NCBI GenBank assembly: GCA_017475555.1
Contig: JAFVFL010000011.1
Location: 62,001-126,000 of the forward strand
Direction of reading: 5' to 3'
Length of the DNA stretch: 64,000 nt
From: Ruminococcus sp.
GTDB taxonomy: Bacteria > Bacillota > Clostridia > Oscillospirales > Ruminococcaceae
In this document: positions 43,062-52,115 of the stretch, in pieces
Position numbering within the stretch: position 1 is the first letter of the stretch
How the letters are laid out: each line of letters starts with the position of its first letter
Program-made: the position numbers and the translations under genes
Notes under the pieces: generated by a model
What the model was told of the DNA's origin: nothing
Seen by the model: only the letters and a program-made list of their open reading frames with translations
Database searches by the model: none

Positions 43062-43877
43062 ATGAAAAAGAAAAAGTTGCTGCTTATATCAGCATTGGTG
43101 TATACGCTTTCTGCATTTTCCTGCGGTGTGACAGGCAGCTATCCGGCAGATGATACCGGAGCTGAGGGCGATATCCCGGCGGCTGAGACAGATCCTGCGT
43201 CTGCTCAGATAAGCGATGACGACGGCTTTTCCGACGGTGGCACGGTGCTGAAGATAAATGGCGGAGAAATGCTGATAGACCTTGAAAATGCCGGGCTGTG
43301 CTATGTTTCCGGAGAGGAGCTGACACTTCCGGAGGGACTGAGCTGCGGCGATATCGTGCATATGACCTATGACGGCAATATCGCAGAGAGCTACCCCGGA
43401 CAGATAACGAGTGCGTACAGCGTTGACATAACAGTGCAGGCGGACAGGGAGCTTGAAGGCGTGAGCTTTGCGACTGACGGCGGCGAGGAGATAGTGCTTC
43501 TTCTGCCGGAGGAGTGGAGCTGCACCGATGAGAGTATCTCTGATGATGAGCAGCTCCGGCTGCACCTTTCCGCTCCCGGCTGCGGCGGATTGAATATCGT
43601 GTGCGGAAGCCTTCCGGGTCTGTGCGGCACGGGTATACACCCGGAAAAATGCAGCATAGGCGGACTTCCGGCGACGATATATGTTCAGGATTACGGCAGG
43701 GTCTATTCGTGGGATAATGAAGATATTCCCGTATGGAGCGGAAAAAGCTTCTGGGAGACGATAATTCCCGATGAGCCGTATGACCGCTGGTATATACTTT
43801 CATGCCTGGAGAAAACAGAGTGGGAGCGGTACAGCGATGATGTTGGCTGTATACTGCGGAATATCTGGTTTATCTGA
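43062..43877 (+). CDS. lipoprotein, OB-fold-like, unknown function
   Basis: 271 residues from ATG 43062 (GGAGGTGAAGG upstream). Lipobox Cys at about 20 (SAFSC), acidic spacer, then a domain with GDIVHMTYDGNIAESYPGQI that resembles the OB-fold family DUF3221. Paired cysteines in the second half suggest disulfides. A TATAAT box stands at 42983-42988 with a weak -35. Substrate or partner unknown. Confidence 0.75.
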   Translation: MKKKKLLLISALVYTLSAFSCGVTGSYPADDTGAEGDIPAAETDPASAQISDDDGFSDGGTVLKINGGEMLIDLENAGLCYVSGEELTLPEGLSCGDIVHMTYDGNIAESYPGQITSAYSVDITVQADRELEGVSFATDGGEEIVLLLPEEWSCTDESISDDEQLRLHLSAPGCGGLNIVCGSLPGLCGTGIHPEKCSIGGLPATIYVQDYGRVYSWDNEDIPVWSGKSFWETIIPDEPYDRWYILSCLEKTEWERYSDDVGCILRNIWFI

Positions 43878-43896
43878 GATGTGTGCCGCCTGCTGC

Positions 43897-44556
43897 TCAT
43901 ATGGATAGCGTCTTTATAACATCATGGAGTATCGCACTCACCGGGCGGATAGCATTGTTTTCGCAGCACTCGATGATATGCCAGCCAAACAGCTCTGCAC
44001 AGCGGTCGGCACTTGCTGCTGAACGTTTCAGATATCCGATATTCTTCTCGTGGATATCCTTTTTACCCTCATCATTCCTGTATCTTTCGCTCATCAGCCT
44101 CTGGCTCACGTCCGGGTCAACACGCAGATAAATCACCTCGTCCGGCCCAGGTATCCCGATATACCGGTATTCGTACTGAAACAGCCAGTCAAGGAAATCC
44201 TTCTGCTCGTTATCCGGCAGCTTTGAGCACTGATGTACAGCGTTGGAGGTGGTGTATCTGTCCGCTATCACTATACCGCCGTTGTTGTAGAAATTTCCCC
44301 ATACGGTCTTATACGACGCATACCGGTCAACGGCGTAAAAGCTCGAAGCGGCATATGGATTTACAGAATCCGCCGTATCTCCGAATTCCCCGTCAAGGTA
44401 CATCTTTATAAGTGCAGAGGACGGACTTTTGTAGTCAGGGAAGGAGACCTTCATCTGCTTTATTCCCCGGTTTTTAAGATATTCCGAGTACAGCTGCGAC
44501 TGTGTAGCCTTTCCGCTGCCGTCGATCCCCTCAAAAACTATCAGCTTTCCATTCAT
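43897..44556 (-). CDS. tmk: thymidylate kinase
   Basis: 219 residues. Phosphorylates dTMP to dTDP. P-loop FEGIDGSGKATQ (about 7-18), DRY motif VIADRYTTSNAVHQ (about 95) and the LID region with RYRNDEGKKDIHE. ATG 44556 follows GGGAGG; the longer frame has no site. Its leader contains a 10-bp hairpin. Confidence 0.95.
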   Translation of the reverse strand: MNGKLIVFEGIDGSGKATQSQLYSEYLKNRGIKQMKVSFPDYKSPSSALIKMYLDGEFGDTADSVNPYAASSFYAVDRYASYKTVWGNFYNNGGIVIADRYTTSNAVHQCSKLPDNEQKDFLDWLFQYEYRYIGIPGPDEVIYLRVDPDVSQRLMSERYRNDEGKKDIHEKNIGYLKRSAASADRCAELFGWHIIECCENNAIRPVSAILHDVIKTLSI

Positions 44557-44581
44557 AGTCTTACCTCCCTGTATTAATGCT

Positions 44582-44613
44582 CCGCCGGCAGACCTCCTGC
44601 CGGCGGTTTTTTC
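44582..44613 (-). other. GC-rich hairpin in tmk leader
   Basis: CCGCCGGCAG/CTGCCGGCGG. On the plus strand it is followed by TTTTTT and would be a terminator protecting against antisense transcription; on the minus strand it lies directly at the predicted 5' end of the tmk mRNA. Confidence 0.6.
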
Positions 44614-44620
44614 ATACCTT

Positions 44621-44649
44621 ATTCTACCATAACAGCCCCTGATTGTCAA
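44621..44649 (-). promoter_or_regulatory. tmk promoter
   Basis: Minus-strand TTGACA (44644-44649), 17 bp, TAGAAT (44621-44626). Confidence 0.8.
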
Positions 44650-44711
44650 GCATTACGGTTTTTCCGGAAATAGTGGGGAAAACTATCGGCACACTATGAC
44701 TGTGGATCTTG

Positions 44712-44740
44712 TTGCAATTTTCCGAAAAATGCTGTATAAT
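44712..44740 (+). promoter_or_regulatory. promoter for the MATE gene
   Basis: TTGCAA (44712-44717), 17 bp, TATAAT (44735-44740). Confidence 0.75.
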
Positions 44741-44772
44741 ATATCTTGTTTCAGAAATAAGGAGGAATAGTC

Positions 44773-46167
44773 ATGGAGGAGAAAAAGACCTCGCCGCTGG
44801 GCACTGAGCCTGTCGGCAGATTGATGGTGAAATTTGCAGTTCCGAGTATAATCGGAATGCTCGTGAGTGCTTTGTACAATATCGTTGACCAGCTGTTTAT
44901 CGGACACGCTGTAGGCACAAACGGAAACGCTGCAACGAACGTTGCATTCCCGTTCACCACAGCCTGTATGGCGGTTGCACTGCTGCTCGGTATAGGCGGT
45001 GCGTCATGCTTCAATCTGACTATGGGCAGAGGCGACAGGAAGCGTGCGGGATATTTCGCAGGAAACGCTGTGTCCATGCTCATAATCAGCGGTGTTGTGA
45101 TCTCAGCGGTAACTCTGCTGTTTCTTACGCCCCTGCTCAGGCTCTTCGGAGCACCTGACGAGGTAATGCCGTATGCAAAGGAATATGTCAGGGTCACGGC
45201 ACTGGGCTTTCCGTTTCTTATACTTACGACCGGCGGAGGACATATCATACGTGCTGACGGAAGTCCCGGAATGACAATGGCGTGCAACCTTACGGGTGCT
45301 GTGGTGAATACTGTGCTTGACGCACTTTTTGTAATGGTGCTTGACTGGAAAATGGCAGGTGCTGCGGCTGCAACGGTCATAGGACAGGTAGTCTCTGCGG
45401 CTATGGTCATAGTGTATATGCGTAAATTCAGAACGGTACAGCTCACCCGTCAGCACTACATACCTGACCTCACGACGGTAAAGAGGATAGCCTCGATAGG
45501 AATGGCTTCGTGTGTAAATCAGCTTGCCATAGCTATCGTGCAGATAGTGCTCAACAATTCTCTGACCCACTACGGAGCACTTTCTGAGTACGGTGAGAAC
45601 GACCCGCTTGCCTGTGCCGGGATAGTCATGAAGGTCAACATGATAGTTTTTTCGGTAGTCATAGGTCTTTCACAGGGAAGTCAGCCGATAGAGAGCTTCA
45701 ATTATGGTGCGGAGAATTATTCAAGGGTACGGAAGGCGTATATCCTTGCGGTATCTGTTGCAGCGTCGATCTCTCTCGCAGCCTTTGCGTGCTTTCAGAT
45801 ATTTCCCCGGCAGATATTGTCGCTTTTCGGAAACGGCAGCGATTCGTACTTTAAATTCGGAGTAAGGTTCTTCCGTATCTTCCTTTTCTTTACGTGGCTC
45901 AACTGCATACAGCCGGTAAGCTCGACATTCTTCACCTCGATCGGCAAGCCGGTAAAGGGAGTTTTTCTCTCCCTCACAAGACAGATACTGTTCTTTATAC
46001 CGCTGCTTCTGATACTTCCGTTATTCATGGGCATAGACGGGATACTCTGGACAGGCACGACAGCAGACCTCCTGTCGGGTATCGCTGCCATTATCATGAC
46101 GCTTGCTGAGTTCCGGGATATGAGGAGGCTCGAAAGCGAGGCAATGCAGAAAAAGTCCGGGAGGTAG
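44773..46167 (+). CDS. MATE-family efflux transporter
   Basis: 464 residues with twelve membrane helices in two MatE halves. FAVPSIIGMLVSALYNIVDQLFIGH at the start (split over helix 1) and QPIESFNYGAENYSRV in the middle are typical of the prokaryotic MATE branch that exports drugs or metabolites using sodium or proton gradients. AGGAGG precedes the ATG. Single-gene unit. Confidence 0.93.
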   Translation: MEEKKTSPLGTEPVGRLMVKFAVPSIIGMLVSALYNIVDQLFIGHAVGTNGNAATNVAFPFTTACMAVALLLGIGGASCFNLTMGRGDRKRAGYFAGNAVSMLIISGVVISAVTLLFLTPLLRLFGAPDEVMPYAKEYVRVTALGFPFLILTTGGGHIIRADGSPGMTMACNLTGAVVNTVLDALFVMVLDWKMAGAAAATVIGQVVSAAMVIVYMRKFRTVQLTRQHYIPDLTTVKRIASIGMASCVNQLAIAIVQIVLNNSLTHYGALSEYGENDPLACAGIVMKVNMIVFSVVIGLSQGSQPIESFNYGAENYSRVRKAYILAVSVAASISLAAFACFQIFPRQILSLFGNGSDSYFKFGVRFFRIFLFFTWLNCIQPVSSTFFTSIGKPVKGVFLSLTRQILFFIPLLLILPLFMGIDGILWTGTTADLLSGIAAIIMTLAEFRDMRRLESEAMQKKSGR

Positions 46168-46226
46168 CCTGCCGCCTTGAAAACGGACTTACGGGCTGTC
46201 TCCCGGACACGTTATCATCAGAGTTA

Positions 46227-48092
46227 TCAGCAGTCCCAGAATTTATACATCTGGAAGTATGCTATCGAGATCACGGCTACTGCGTTCCCGGCGATACAGA
46301 ACAGATACCTTATGATATCGCTCCTTGTGCATTTTTTCCTGATAAGGAAATATACAGCCGCAAGTGCCGCAATGATACAGAGAACGGCGACTGCTATATG
46401 CGTGATACCGACAGCTGTTCCGGCAGCAGTGCTGAGTCCGAAGGCGTCCTCCTTTACCGTCAAGGCGAACAGGAATATGAGCAGTGCGGCTGATAATATC
46501 TTTCCTGCCTGAGCTGCGGCAATGAGGCGTGAGCCGGGGAAATGTCCCAGCCTGCCGGCTTTCCTCAGCTTTCGCCTGATGAGGAGCAGAAATACGCACG
46601 CAGCTGCCGTCATGAAAAATGCCGTGAGCAGGCACAGCTTTGCAAGAAATGCCCTCTCCTGCATATACTCGATCGTGCCGGAGGCAATGCCTGTCCGTCC
46701 GTCGGAGTATACCTTTTTCTCAAAAAGGTGGTCTGAGATCAGGTACAGCCCGTCGCTCCGCCTTTCGACGCTGTCAAGCTCCTTTCCGTTCAACGCTCCG
46801 AAATATGATGTATAGTTCAGTATTCCGGCTGCATTCCGGCGTGAATCAAGATAATATCCGGTGAGCTTTTCCGGTACTGTATCTTCTTCCGTAATCCCGT
46901 CAGCGTGTGCCGAGCCGAATGTCCAGTCATTTATTATGCCTGTGAGAGCATTTCCGTCAGCCTCGCTTGTCAGCGTAACAACGCCTGTTTTTGACTCAGG
47001 GTCGAACAGCATTGAGGAGATACACGAGGTCGTGCCTCCGTCATGTCCGTACACCCTTACCTTATACTCCTCCTCCGGGAAGAATCCGTAGCTGACCAAA
47101 GGGATATCCGTATCCCCGTAAAAATCGGAGCCTGAGAACAGCTTATCCTGTGTCTCCTTGTTCTGGAAAAGCGGTGCAGTGTCGTCAACAAATGCCTGTG
47201 CATAGCGGGCAAGGTCAAGCAGAGTACCAGCTGCCGAGCCAGACGGATAGAGGTATATAAACTGAAGCTGATCGTCCTTTTGTTCGTATATCCCGGTAAA
47301 TGCGACCACCTTCGTTTTGTAGGTCTGCAATTTCTCACGCTGCTCACGCACCCACTCGTTGTCACGGAAATCAGACGTTACCGAGGTGTGCTCCATGCCA
47401 AGCGGCTCAAGGATATTCCTGTGTACATACTCTGAATACTCCATTCCGCTTATCTGCTCCACGATATACGCCGCAAGAGCCGCACCCCAGTTGGAATACG
47501 AAAATACCTCGCCCGGTCTGTAGGTCTGGTCAGGCTCAAGCCTTTGCAGAGATTCACCGAGCGTAGTGAGCCTGCTCTCGTCATCAGTCTGCATCTCATA
47601 CGTTGTCTCGCACCAGCCGCCCTTATGGTTCATAAGCTCCAGCATGGTTACCGGGTCATCATACGACAGGTGCTTCAGGAATCCGTCCGGAAGATAAGTC
47701 CTTATATCTGCGTCAAGGTCTATCTTCCCCTGCTCCCACAGCTGCATTACGCTGACCCATATCATGGTTTTTGAGATACTGCCCCATTCGTACACGGTCG
47801 TATCGGGAGCAATGCTCTCGCCCTGGGAGCTGAGGCTTTCTGTCAGGAGTATCCTGTCACCCTGAAATACTGCCGCCTGAAAATTGGCATAGAACGGGAA
47901 GTCGGCGTCATCTGATACGTAAAACTTGTCTATCCTTTCCTCTATGGTGCTTACAGGCAGACCGGAGGGCAATATAACATCATCGCCGCTGCTCACGCTC
48001 TCAGCTGCTGCGTCAGCAAAGCCGGCGGAAAATATGATCGCTGCCGAAAGCAGTGCGGCTGCGGCTCTGTAAAAAATATTCCTTGCTTTCAT
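46227..48092 (-). CDS. membrane serine hydrolase, beta-lactamase/PBP4*-like
   Basis: 621 residues. Signal peptide, an extracytoplasmic class-C-beta-lactamase-type domain with SISK (SxxK nucleophile), YSNW (YxN) and GHDGGT (HxG), then four C-terminal membrane helices. ATG 48092 is preferred over the overlapping TTG 48101. It ends the GntR-ABC operon, a context in which such proteins are linked with envelope or antibiotic response (inference). Confidence 0.87.
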   Translation of the reverse strand: MKARNIFYRAAAALLSAAIIFSAGFADAAAESVSSGDDVILPSGLPVSTIEERIDKFYVSDDADFPFYANFQAAVFQGDRILLTESLSSQGESIAPDTTVYEWGSISKTMIWVSVMQLWEQGKIDLDADIRTYLPDGFLKHLSYDDPVTMLELMNHKGGWCETTYEMQTDDESRLTTLGESLQRLEPDQTYRPGEVFSYSNWGAALAAYIVEQISGMEYSEYVHRNILEPLGMEHTSVTSDFRDNEWVREQREKLQTYKTKVVAFTGIYEQKDDQLQFIYLYPSGSAAGTLLDLARYAQAFVDDTAPLFQNKETQDKLFSGSDFYGDTDIPLVSYGFFPEEEYKVRVYGHDGGTTSCISSMLFDPESKTGVVTLTSEADGNALTGIINDWTFGSAHADGITEEDTVPEKLTGYYLDSRRNAAGILNYTSYFGALNGKELDSVERRSDGLYLISDHLFEKKVYSDGRTGIASGTIEYMQERAFLAKLCLLTAFFMTAAACVFLLLIRRKLRKAGRLGHFPGSRLIAAAQAGKILSAALLIFLFALTVKEDAFGLSTAAGTAVGITHIAVAVLCIIAALAAVYFLIRKKCTRSDIIRYLFCIAGNAVAVISIAYFQMYKFWDC

Positions 48093-48097
48093 ATCGC

Positions 48098-48865
48098 TCA
48101 AAGCTCCCTTTCCTCATATTCTATAGCCGAACAAACAGCATTGTAAGCCATTACGCCGAAGCCGATAACAAGAAGCACAAGACACAGCAGCATTCCGTTT
48201 GCCGGTTCAGCCAGCTGACTTGCCATTGAAAGCAGCATTATCATGACCGTGCCGATGATAGGAGCATTCAGAAGATACATAAGCAGTGTGAGCGACGCAA
48301 ATACTATTATCCAGATGAGCACTATCCTTACAAGTCCTCTGAGCAGTCCGCTTTTCTTATCCTTTGCTCCGTATCTGAAATATTTACGCAGCCGTGAGGC
48401 GTTTATCATCAGTCCTACAGCGAAAAACAGAGCGAAGAATACGTTGTAGTAGCCGAGGATAGTGCCTCCTGCGTCAAATACTGCTGCAAGCTCGGCGAAT
48501 ATATCACCGTTCTCCTCAACATACAGCCCTGAGCCTATTGCAAGGAGCATGAGAAGATACAGCACCAGGCATACGGCAGTGAAGCCGCCGCAAATGAGCG
48601 TGAACCGTGCTGTGACGATGCTTTTTCTGTCAGCCGGAACGACGAACAGTGACCTCTCTGAGCCGGACCTTGTCTCCAGACTGATTATAAGCGGAGCGAT
48701 GACCAGTGCAAGGACAAGTTCAGAAATTATAAACATCAGCGGCGAAAAAAGGAAGCCTAAGATCATCCCTGCTGCGAGCACGATGACCAGTGCGGCAAGT
48801 CCGCCGGACTTTTTTGCCCGCAGTGATACGATGTCAAGGTTTATCAGATTGCGTATTGTTTCCAT
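48098..48865 (-). CDS. ABC-2 type permease subunit
   Basis: 255 residues, six membrane helices, with the ABC-2 pattern LETRSGSERSLFVVPADRKSIVTAR between helices 2 and 3. Partner of the ATPase at 49570. Separated by 10 bases from the previous permease gene. Confidence 0.82.
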   Translation of the reverse strand: METIRNLINLDIVSLRAKKSGGLAALVIVLAAGMILGFLFSPLMFIISELVLALVIAPLIISLETRSGSERSLFVVPADRKSIVTARFTLICGGFTAVCLVLYLLMLLAIGSGLYVEENGDIFAELAAVFDAGGTILGYYNVFFALFFAVGLMINASRLRKYFRYGAKDKKSGLLRGLVRIVLIWIIVFASLTLLMYLLNAPIIGTVMIMLLSMASQLAEPANGMLLCLVLLVIGFGVMAYNAVCSAIEYEEREL

Positions 48866-48875
48866 TTGTCTCTCC

Positions 48876-49601
48876 TTAAAGCTCGTAGTCAGAGGTTTTT
48901 GCGAGAGTATACCTGTGCGAGAGCAGGAATACTGCGGCGGAGATGATATTGACAGCTATGCACAGCAGCCATTTTCCGCCCGATGAATCCGGGATAAGAA
49001 GGCTTTTGACAGATGTGATGATACCCCTTTTTGAGAGGATAATGACAGCTGCTGCGGCAGCTGCTAAAGCTGATAAGGCTGATATCATGTACCTCACAGA
49101 TGTGTCAGCCCCGTGTATCTCGGTCATCATTTTCAGGTAAGCCGTCAGCAGGCACAGCAGTGCAAATACCTCGACCATGAGAACGCTGTAGTCCGCCGCA
49201 CTGAATCCGGCATTATTGTACTGTGGGTCAACGAGTGACCGTGAAATATCTCTGATATACTCCGGCAGGAGCCTGTACAGCGTAGTAACGCTGCATACGA
49301 GATACATCAGAAGCGACAGCACCTCACCGATAAAAAGAGATACTCCCATTTCAGCAAACGACGCAGTAAGAGCCGCAGTCCTGCTTACCGGCAGAACTCC
49401 GTAGATACGCTTCAGTGTGGGCTTCGACATAAGGTCAGCAGGTGCAAACAGGCACAGCGGAGCGATAAGGCACAGCATACAGAGCGGTATCCCGAAAACT
49501 GCAAGCACGGCGCTGAGTACGATAAACCCTGCAACATACGGAAGTGTGAGCGTGCTGACATTGCCAATATCAAAGCGTACCATTTTCAGTATTTCGCTCA
49601 T
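48876..49601 (-). CDS. ABC-2 type permease subunit, second
   Basis: 241 residues, six membrane helices, LKRIYGVLPVSRTAALTASF is the cytoplasmic loop shared with its neighbour (PADRKSIVTARF). ATG 49601 is used because AGGAGG is upstream; it overlaps the ATPase gene by 32 bases, indicating coupling. Confidence 0.82.
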   Translation of the reverse strand: MSEILKMVRFDIGNVSTLTLPYVAGFIVLSAVLAVFGIPLCMLCLIAPLCLFAPADLMSKPTLKRIYGVLPVSRTAALTASFAEMGVSLFIGEVLSLLMYLVCSVTTLYRLLPEYIRDISRSLVDPQYNNAGFSAADYSVLMVEVFALLCLLTAYLKMMTEIHGADTSVRYMISALSALAAAAAAVIILSKRGIITSVKSLLIPDSSGGKWLLCIAVNIISAAVFLLSHRYTLAKTSDYEL

Positions 49602-50454
49602 TCTTATCCTCCTTTGCAATATACACAAGTATCTCGTCGATAGATGCCTTTTCTGTTTCCACAGAACGTGGGATACCGGAAATATCCTTCGCACTGATAA
49701 GTGCGTCAAAGCCGTTGCGGTAGGAATGGAAGCCTATCAGCTTACCCTTCAGCTCCGGGGACAGCTCACTCTCGCTGCCCTTGATTATGGAATAATTCTC
49801 GATAAGCTCGTCCTTTGTGCCGGTGAACCAGACCCTTCCGGCATGGAGAATAGTAACATAGTCGGCGATACGCTCAACATCGGCTGTGATATGAGTTGAA
49901 AACAGCACTCCTCTGTTCTCGTCCTCGATGTACTCAGCGAGTATATCGAGCAGCTCATCACGGGCTACAGGGTCAAGTCCACTCGTAGGCTCGTCAAGGA
50001 TTATAAGCTCCGCATCATGCGAAAGGGCAGCCGCTACCATGAGCTTCATCTTCATACCCTTTGAAAAGGTGCCGACACGCTTGTTTTCCGGCAGCTCAAA
50101 GCTCTTTATCCTGCGTGAGAATTCCTCGCTGTTCCATTTTTTGTAGAACGGTCTGAGCTGCTTTTCTATCTGCTTTACATTGAGGTGGTCAGCGAAATAC
50201 AGGCTGTCGAAAACGATACCGAGCCGCTCCTTTATCGCTATTGTGTCCTTTATGCTGTCAAGCCCGAATATGCTTATCCTTCCACTGTCGATATTTGCCA
50301 TATTCAGTATCGAGCGGATAGTGGTCGTCTTGCCGGAGCCGTTCTGTCCGACAAATCCCATGATATAGCCCTTAGGCAGAGAAAATGTCACATCTCTGAG
50401 TGAGAAGCCCTCGTAGCTCTTGCTTAGCCCGGTAATTTCCAGAATATTTTCCAT
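49570..50454 (-). CDS. ABC transporter ATP-binding protein
   Basis: 294 residues. Walker A GQNGSGKTT, signature FSKGMKMK (variant of LSGGQ), Walker B LIILDEPTSGLD and the switch His in FSTHI. ATG 50454 sits 7 bases from GGAGG; an ATG at 50460 overlapping the GntR stop is also possible. The YtrB-like architecture with a GntR regulator and two ABC-2 permeases is common in Firmicutes for envelope-active compounds. Confidence 0.92.
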   Translation of the reverse strand: MENILEITGLSKSYEGFSLRDVTFSLPKGYIMGFVGQNGSGKTTTIRSILNMANIDSGRISIFGLDSIKDTIAIKERLGIVFDSLYFADHLNVKQIEKQLRPFYKKWNSEEFSRRIKSFELPENKRVGTFSKGMKMKLMVAAALSHDAELIILDEPTSGLDPVARDELLDILAEYIEDENRGVLFSTHITADVERIADYVTILHAGRVWFTGTKDELIENYSIIKGSESELSPELKGKLIGFHSYRNGFDALISAKDISGIPRSVETEKASIDEILVYIAKEDKNERNTENGTL

Positions 50455-50456
50455 GC

Positions 50457-50831
50457 TCATTCCTCCATGAATTTTCTTACAAAGCTGATTATCTCCTCAT
50501 CGCTGAGTCCTGCGTTACGTCCGTTTTCCACGACTTTGTCAATAGCCGCCTCCATTTCATAGAGCATCCGCTCACGCAGAAGTTCGTTATTCTTCGGAGC
50601 AACGAAATAGCCCTTACCTGCCACAGAGATTATGAATCCGTCCTCCGCAAGGTCGTTATACACTCTTGTTGTCGTGATAACGCTTATTTTCAGGTCACGG
50701 GCGAGCTGTCTGATAGACGGGAGCTGTTCATTCTCCTCAGCCCTGCCGGTGAGTATCTGAGATCTTATCTGCTCCTCTATCTGCTCATAGATAGGTACAT
50801 CGGAACGATTTTTAATGACTATGTTGATCAT
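50457..50831 (-). CDS. GntR-family regulator, YtrA type
   Basis: 124 residues. Winged helix (VPIYEQIEEQIRSQILTGR...LPSIRQLARDLKISVITTTRVYNDLAEDGFI) and a short C-terminal helix pair for dimerisation, without effector domain. Controls its own operon most likely through the dyad at 50853-50880, which overlaps the promoter. GAGGAG lies upstream of the ATG. Confidence 0.93.
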   Translation of the reverse strand: MINIVIKNRSDVPIYEQIEEQIRSQILTGRAEENEQLPSIRQLARDLKISVITTTRVYNDLAEDGFIISVAGKGYFVAPKNNELLRERMLYEMEAAIDKVVENGRNAGLSDEEIISFVRKFMEE

Positions 50832-50852
50832 CGGATCGTTTACTCCTCGTCA

Positions 50853-50905
50853 TACTGTATACATCATGATATGTACAGTATAACATCAAATATAACGCTT
50901 GTCAA
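50853..50905 (-). promoter_or_regulatory. ytr-type operon promoter with overlapping dyad operator
   Basis: Minus-strand TTGACA (50900-50905), 17 bp, TATACT (50877-50882). The dyad TACTGTA-N14-TACAGTA (50853-50880) covers the end of the -10 box and the transcription start, an arrangement suited to repression by the YtrA-type regulator. Confidence 0.7.
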
Positions 50906-50946
50906 TAGTTTTGAAGAAATTTATACGGGAATTTTTGCAAAGCCCT

Positions 50947-51315
50947 TCAATTCATCAGATCAGAGTTGTATTTCAGCCATTCAGCGAGTGAAGCAATGAA
51001 CATGGAATTGGTCGGAATATCGGAGTTTCCCTGGAGTGTGCTGCGGAATACCTCCTCCGCCCTTGACTTGTCCCGTGCATTCCAGCTTTTGTTTATCGTA
51101 AGCCGGATCGCTCTCTCCGCCGCAAAAACGGATATTGAATACTTCTGTGAGATATGCGGATACACCGCAGTTGTGATGTTCATGGCATAATACTCGTCAT
51201 CGACTGCGAGCATGATAGCCTCCTTGAGATAGTGAAATCCCTTTAAAGCCGGAACTGCACCCATTTCCATGAGAAGTGCAGATATCCTTCCCTGCATTGT
51301 TTTGTTGTTTTCCAT
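50947..51315 (-). CDS. orphan Spo0A C-terminal DNA-binding domain
   Basis: 122 residues that correspond to the Spo0A effector domain alone: ALKGFHYLKEAIMLAV, YPHISQKYSISVFAAERAIRLTINKSW and PTNSMFIASLAEWL match the recognition-helix region. The phospho-receiver domain is absent, and there is no trace of it upstream. It may bind 0A-box-like sites constitutively or compete with full-length Spo0A (inference). No strong ribosome site (GGAAGAAG). Confidence 0.85.
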   Translation of the reverse strand: MENNKTMQGRISALLMEMGAVPALKGFHYLKEAIMLAVDDEYYAMNITTAVYPHISQKYSISVFAAERAIRLTINKSWNARDKSRAEEVFRSTLQGNSDIPTNSMFIASLAEWLKYNSDLMN

Positions 51316-51349
51316 TTCTTCTTCCTTACTGATCCGGACGCTGTGGTTA

Positions 51350-51378
51350 TTGACAAGTCTGCAAAAAAGCTGTATAAT
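51350..51378 (+). promoter_or_regulatory. promoter of the XRE-ImmA leader
   Basis: TTGACA (51350-51355), 17 bp, TATAAT (51373-51378): full consensus. Confidence 0.85.
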
Positions 51379-51384
51379 ATAATC

Positions 51385-51482
51385 GGATAAGTACGGAGCT
51401 GCTTTGCTGCGTGCGGATCTTGTTTTTTTTCAGGGACAGCTCTGATATCCGTACATTAGTCTGAGATGTCCCTGTTTATATT
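51385..51482 (+). ncRNA. structured leader or small RNA with alternative hairpins
   Basis: First hairpin ACGgAGC/GCTgCGT (51393-51412) followed ten bases later by eight T (51423-51430). A competing pairing joins GTACGGA (51391-51397) with TCCGTAC (51448-51454). A second stem CAGGGACA/TGTCCCTG (51431-51474) is followed by TTTATATT. The set resembles an attenuator or a short sRNA; the XRE gene starts 145 nt further on. Confidence 0.45.
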
Positions 51483-51626
51483 ATATCTCAGTTTTCTTAG
51501 AAAATCAACAAGATTTCTGAGGTTATTTGATTTTTGGAAGTTTATATAGATTTCAACTTTGCTTTTTGTCAGAAAATGATAATATAGATCATGAATTTAA
51601 CAAACATACTCAGGAAGGCAGGTAGT

Positions 51627-52115
51627 ATGACATTCTGGGAAAAATTCTATGAACTGTGTGTTTCAAAAAACACTAAACCAAACGCTGTCGCAAAACAGCT
51701 CGGATTCAGCTCGGCTGTCTGCACGCAATGGAAGAAGGGGCTGCAAAACCCTTCGTATGACAAGTTATCCAAGATCGCAGGATATTTCGGAGTTTCCGTC
51801 GGATACCTGCTCGGCACAGAGTCTGATGACGCAGACCAGACTGATAAGGACATAAAGCTTGCTCTGTTCGGCAGCTATGAGGATATAACCGATGAGATGC
51901 TTGAGGAGGTAAAGGACTTCGCACAATTCATCAGAGCCCGCAGGGCTGGAAGGAGCGAAACACACGTATCTCCGAAAATGTGGGCAATTCCGACTGAGGA
52001 GCAGCTCAATTCTACGACAAAGGCTATTGCAAGAGATGATTCTGACACAAAAAATTTAAAGGACATACCTGAGCTTGACGATGCAGTTGATATCAGTGGA
52101 TGTGATGAAATTTGA
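51627..52115 (+). CDS. XRE-family transcriptional regulator
   Basis: 162 residues. HTH_3 domain in the first 65 residues (NAVAKQLGFSSAVCTQWKKG...DKLSKIAGYFGVSVGYLLG), then a charged helix. ATG 51627 follows AGGAAGG; the frame opens at 51591 without a site. Overlaps the ImmA gene by 4 bases (TTGA). XRE-ImmA pairs typically form a repressor and its protease on mobile or stress-response loci. Confidence 0.9.
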   Translation: MTFWEKFYELCVSKNTKPNAVAKQLGFSSAVCTQWKKGLQNPSYDKLSKIAGYFGVSVGYLLGTESDDADQTDKDIKLALFGSYEDITDEMLEEVKDFAQFIRARRAGRSETHVSPKMWAIPTEEQLNSTTKAIARDDSDTKNLKDIPELDDAVDISGCDEI

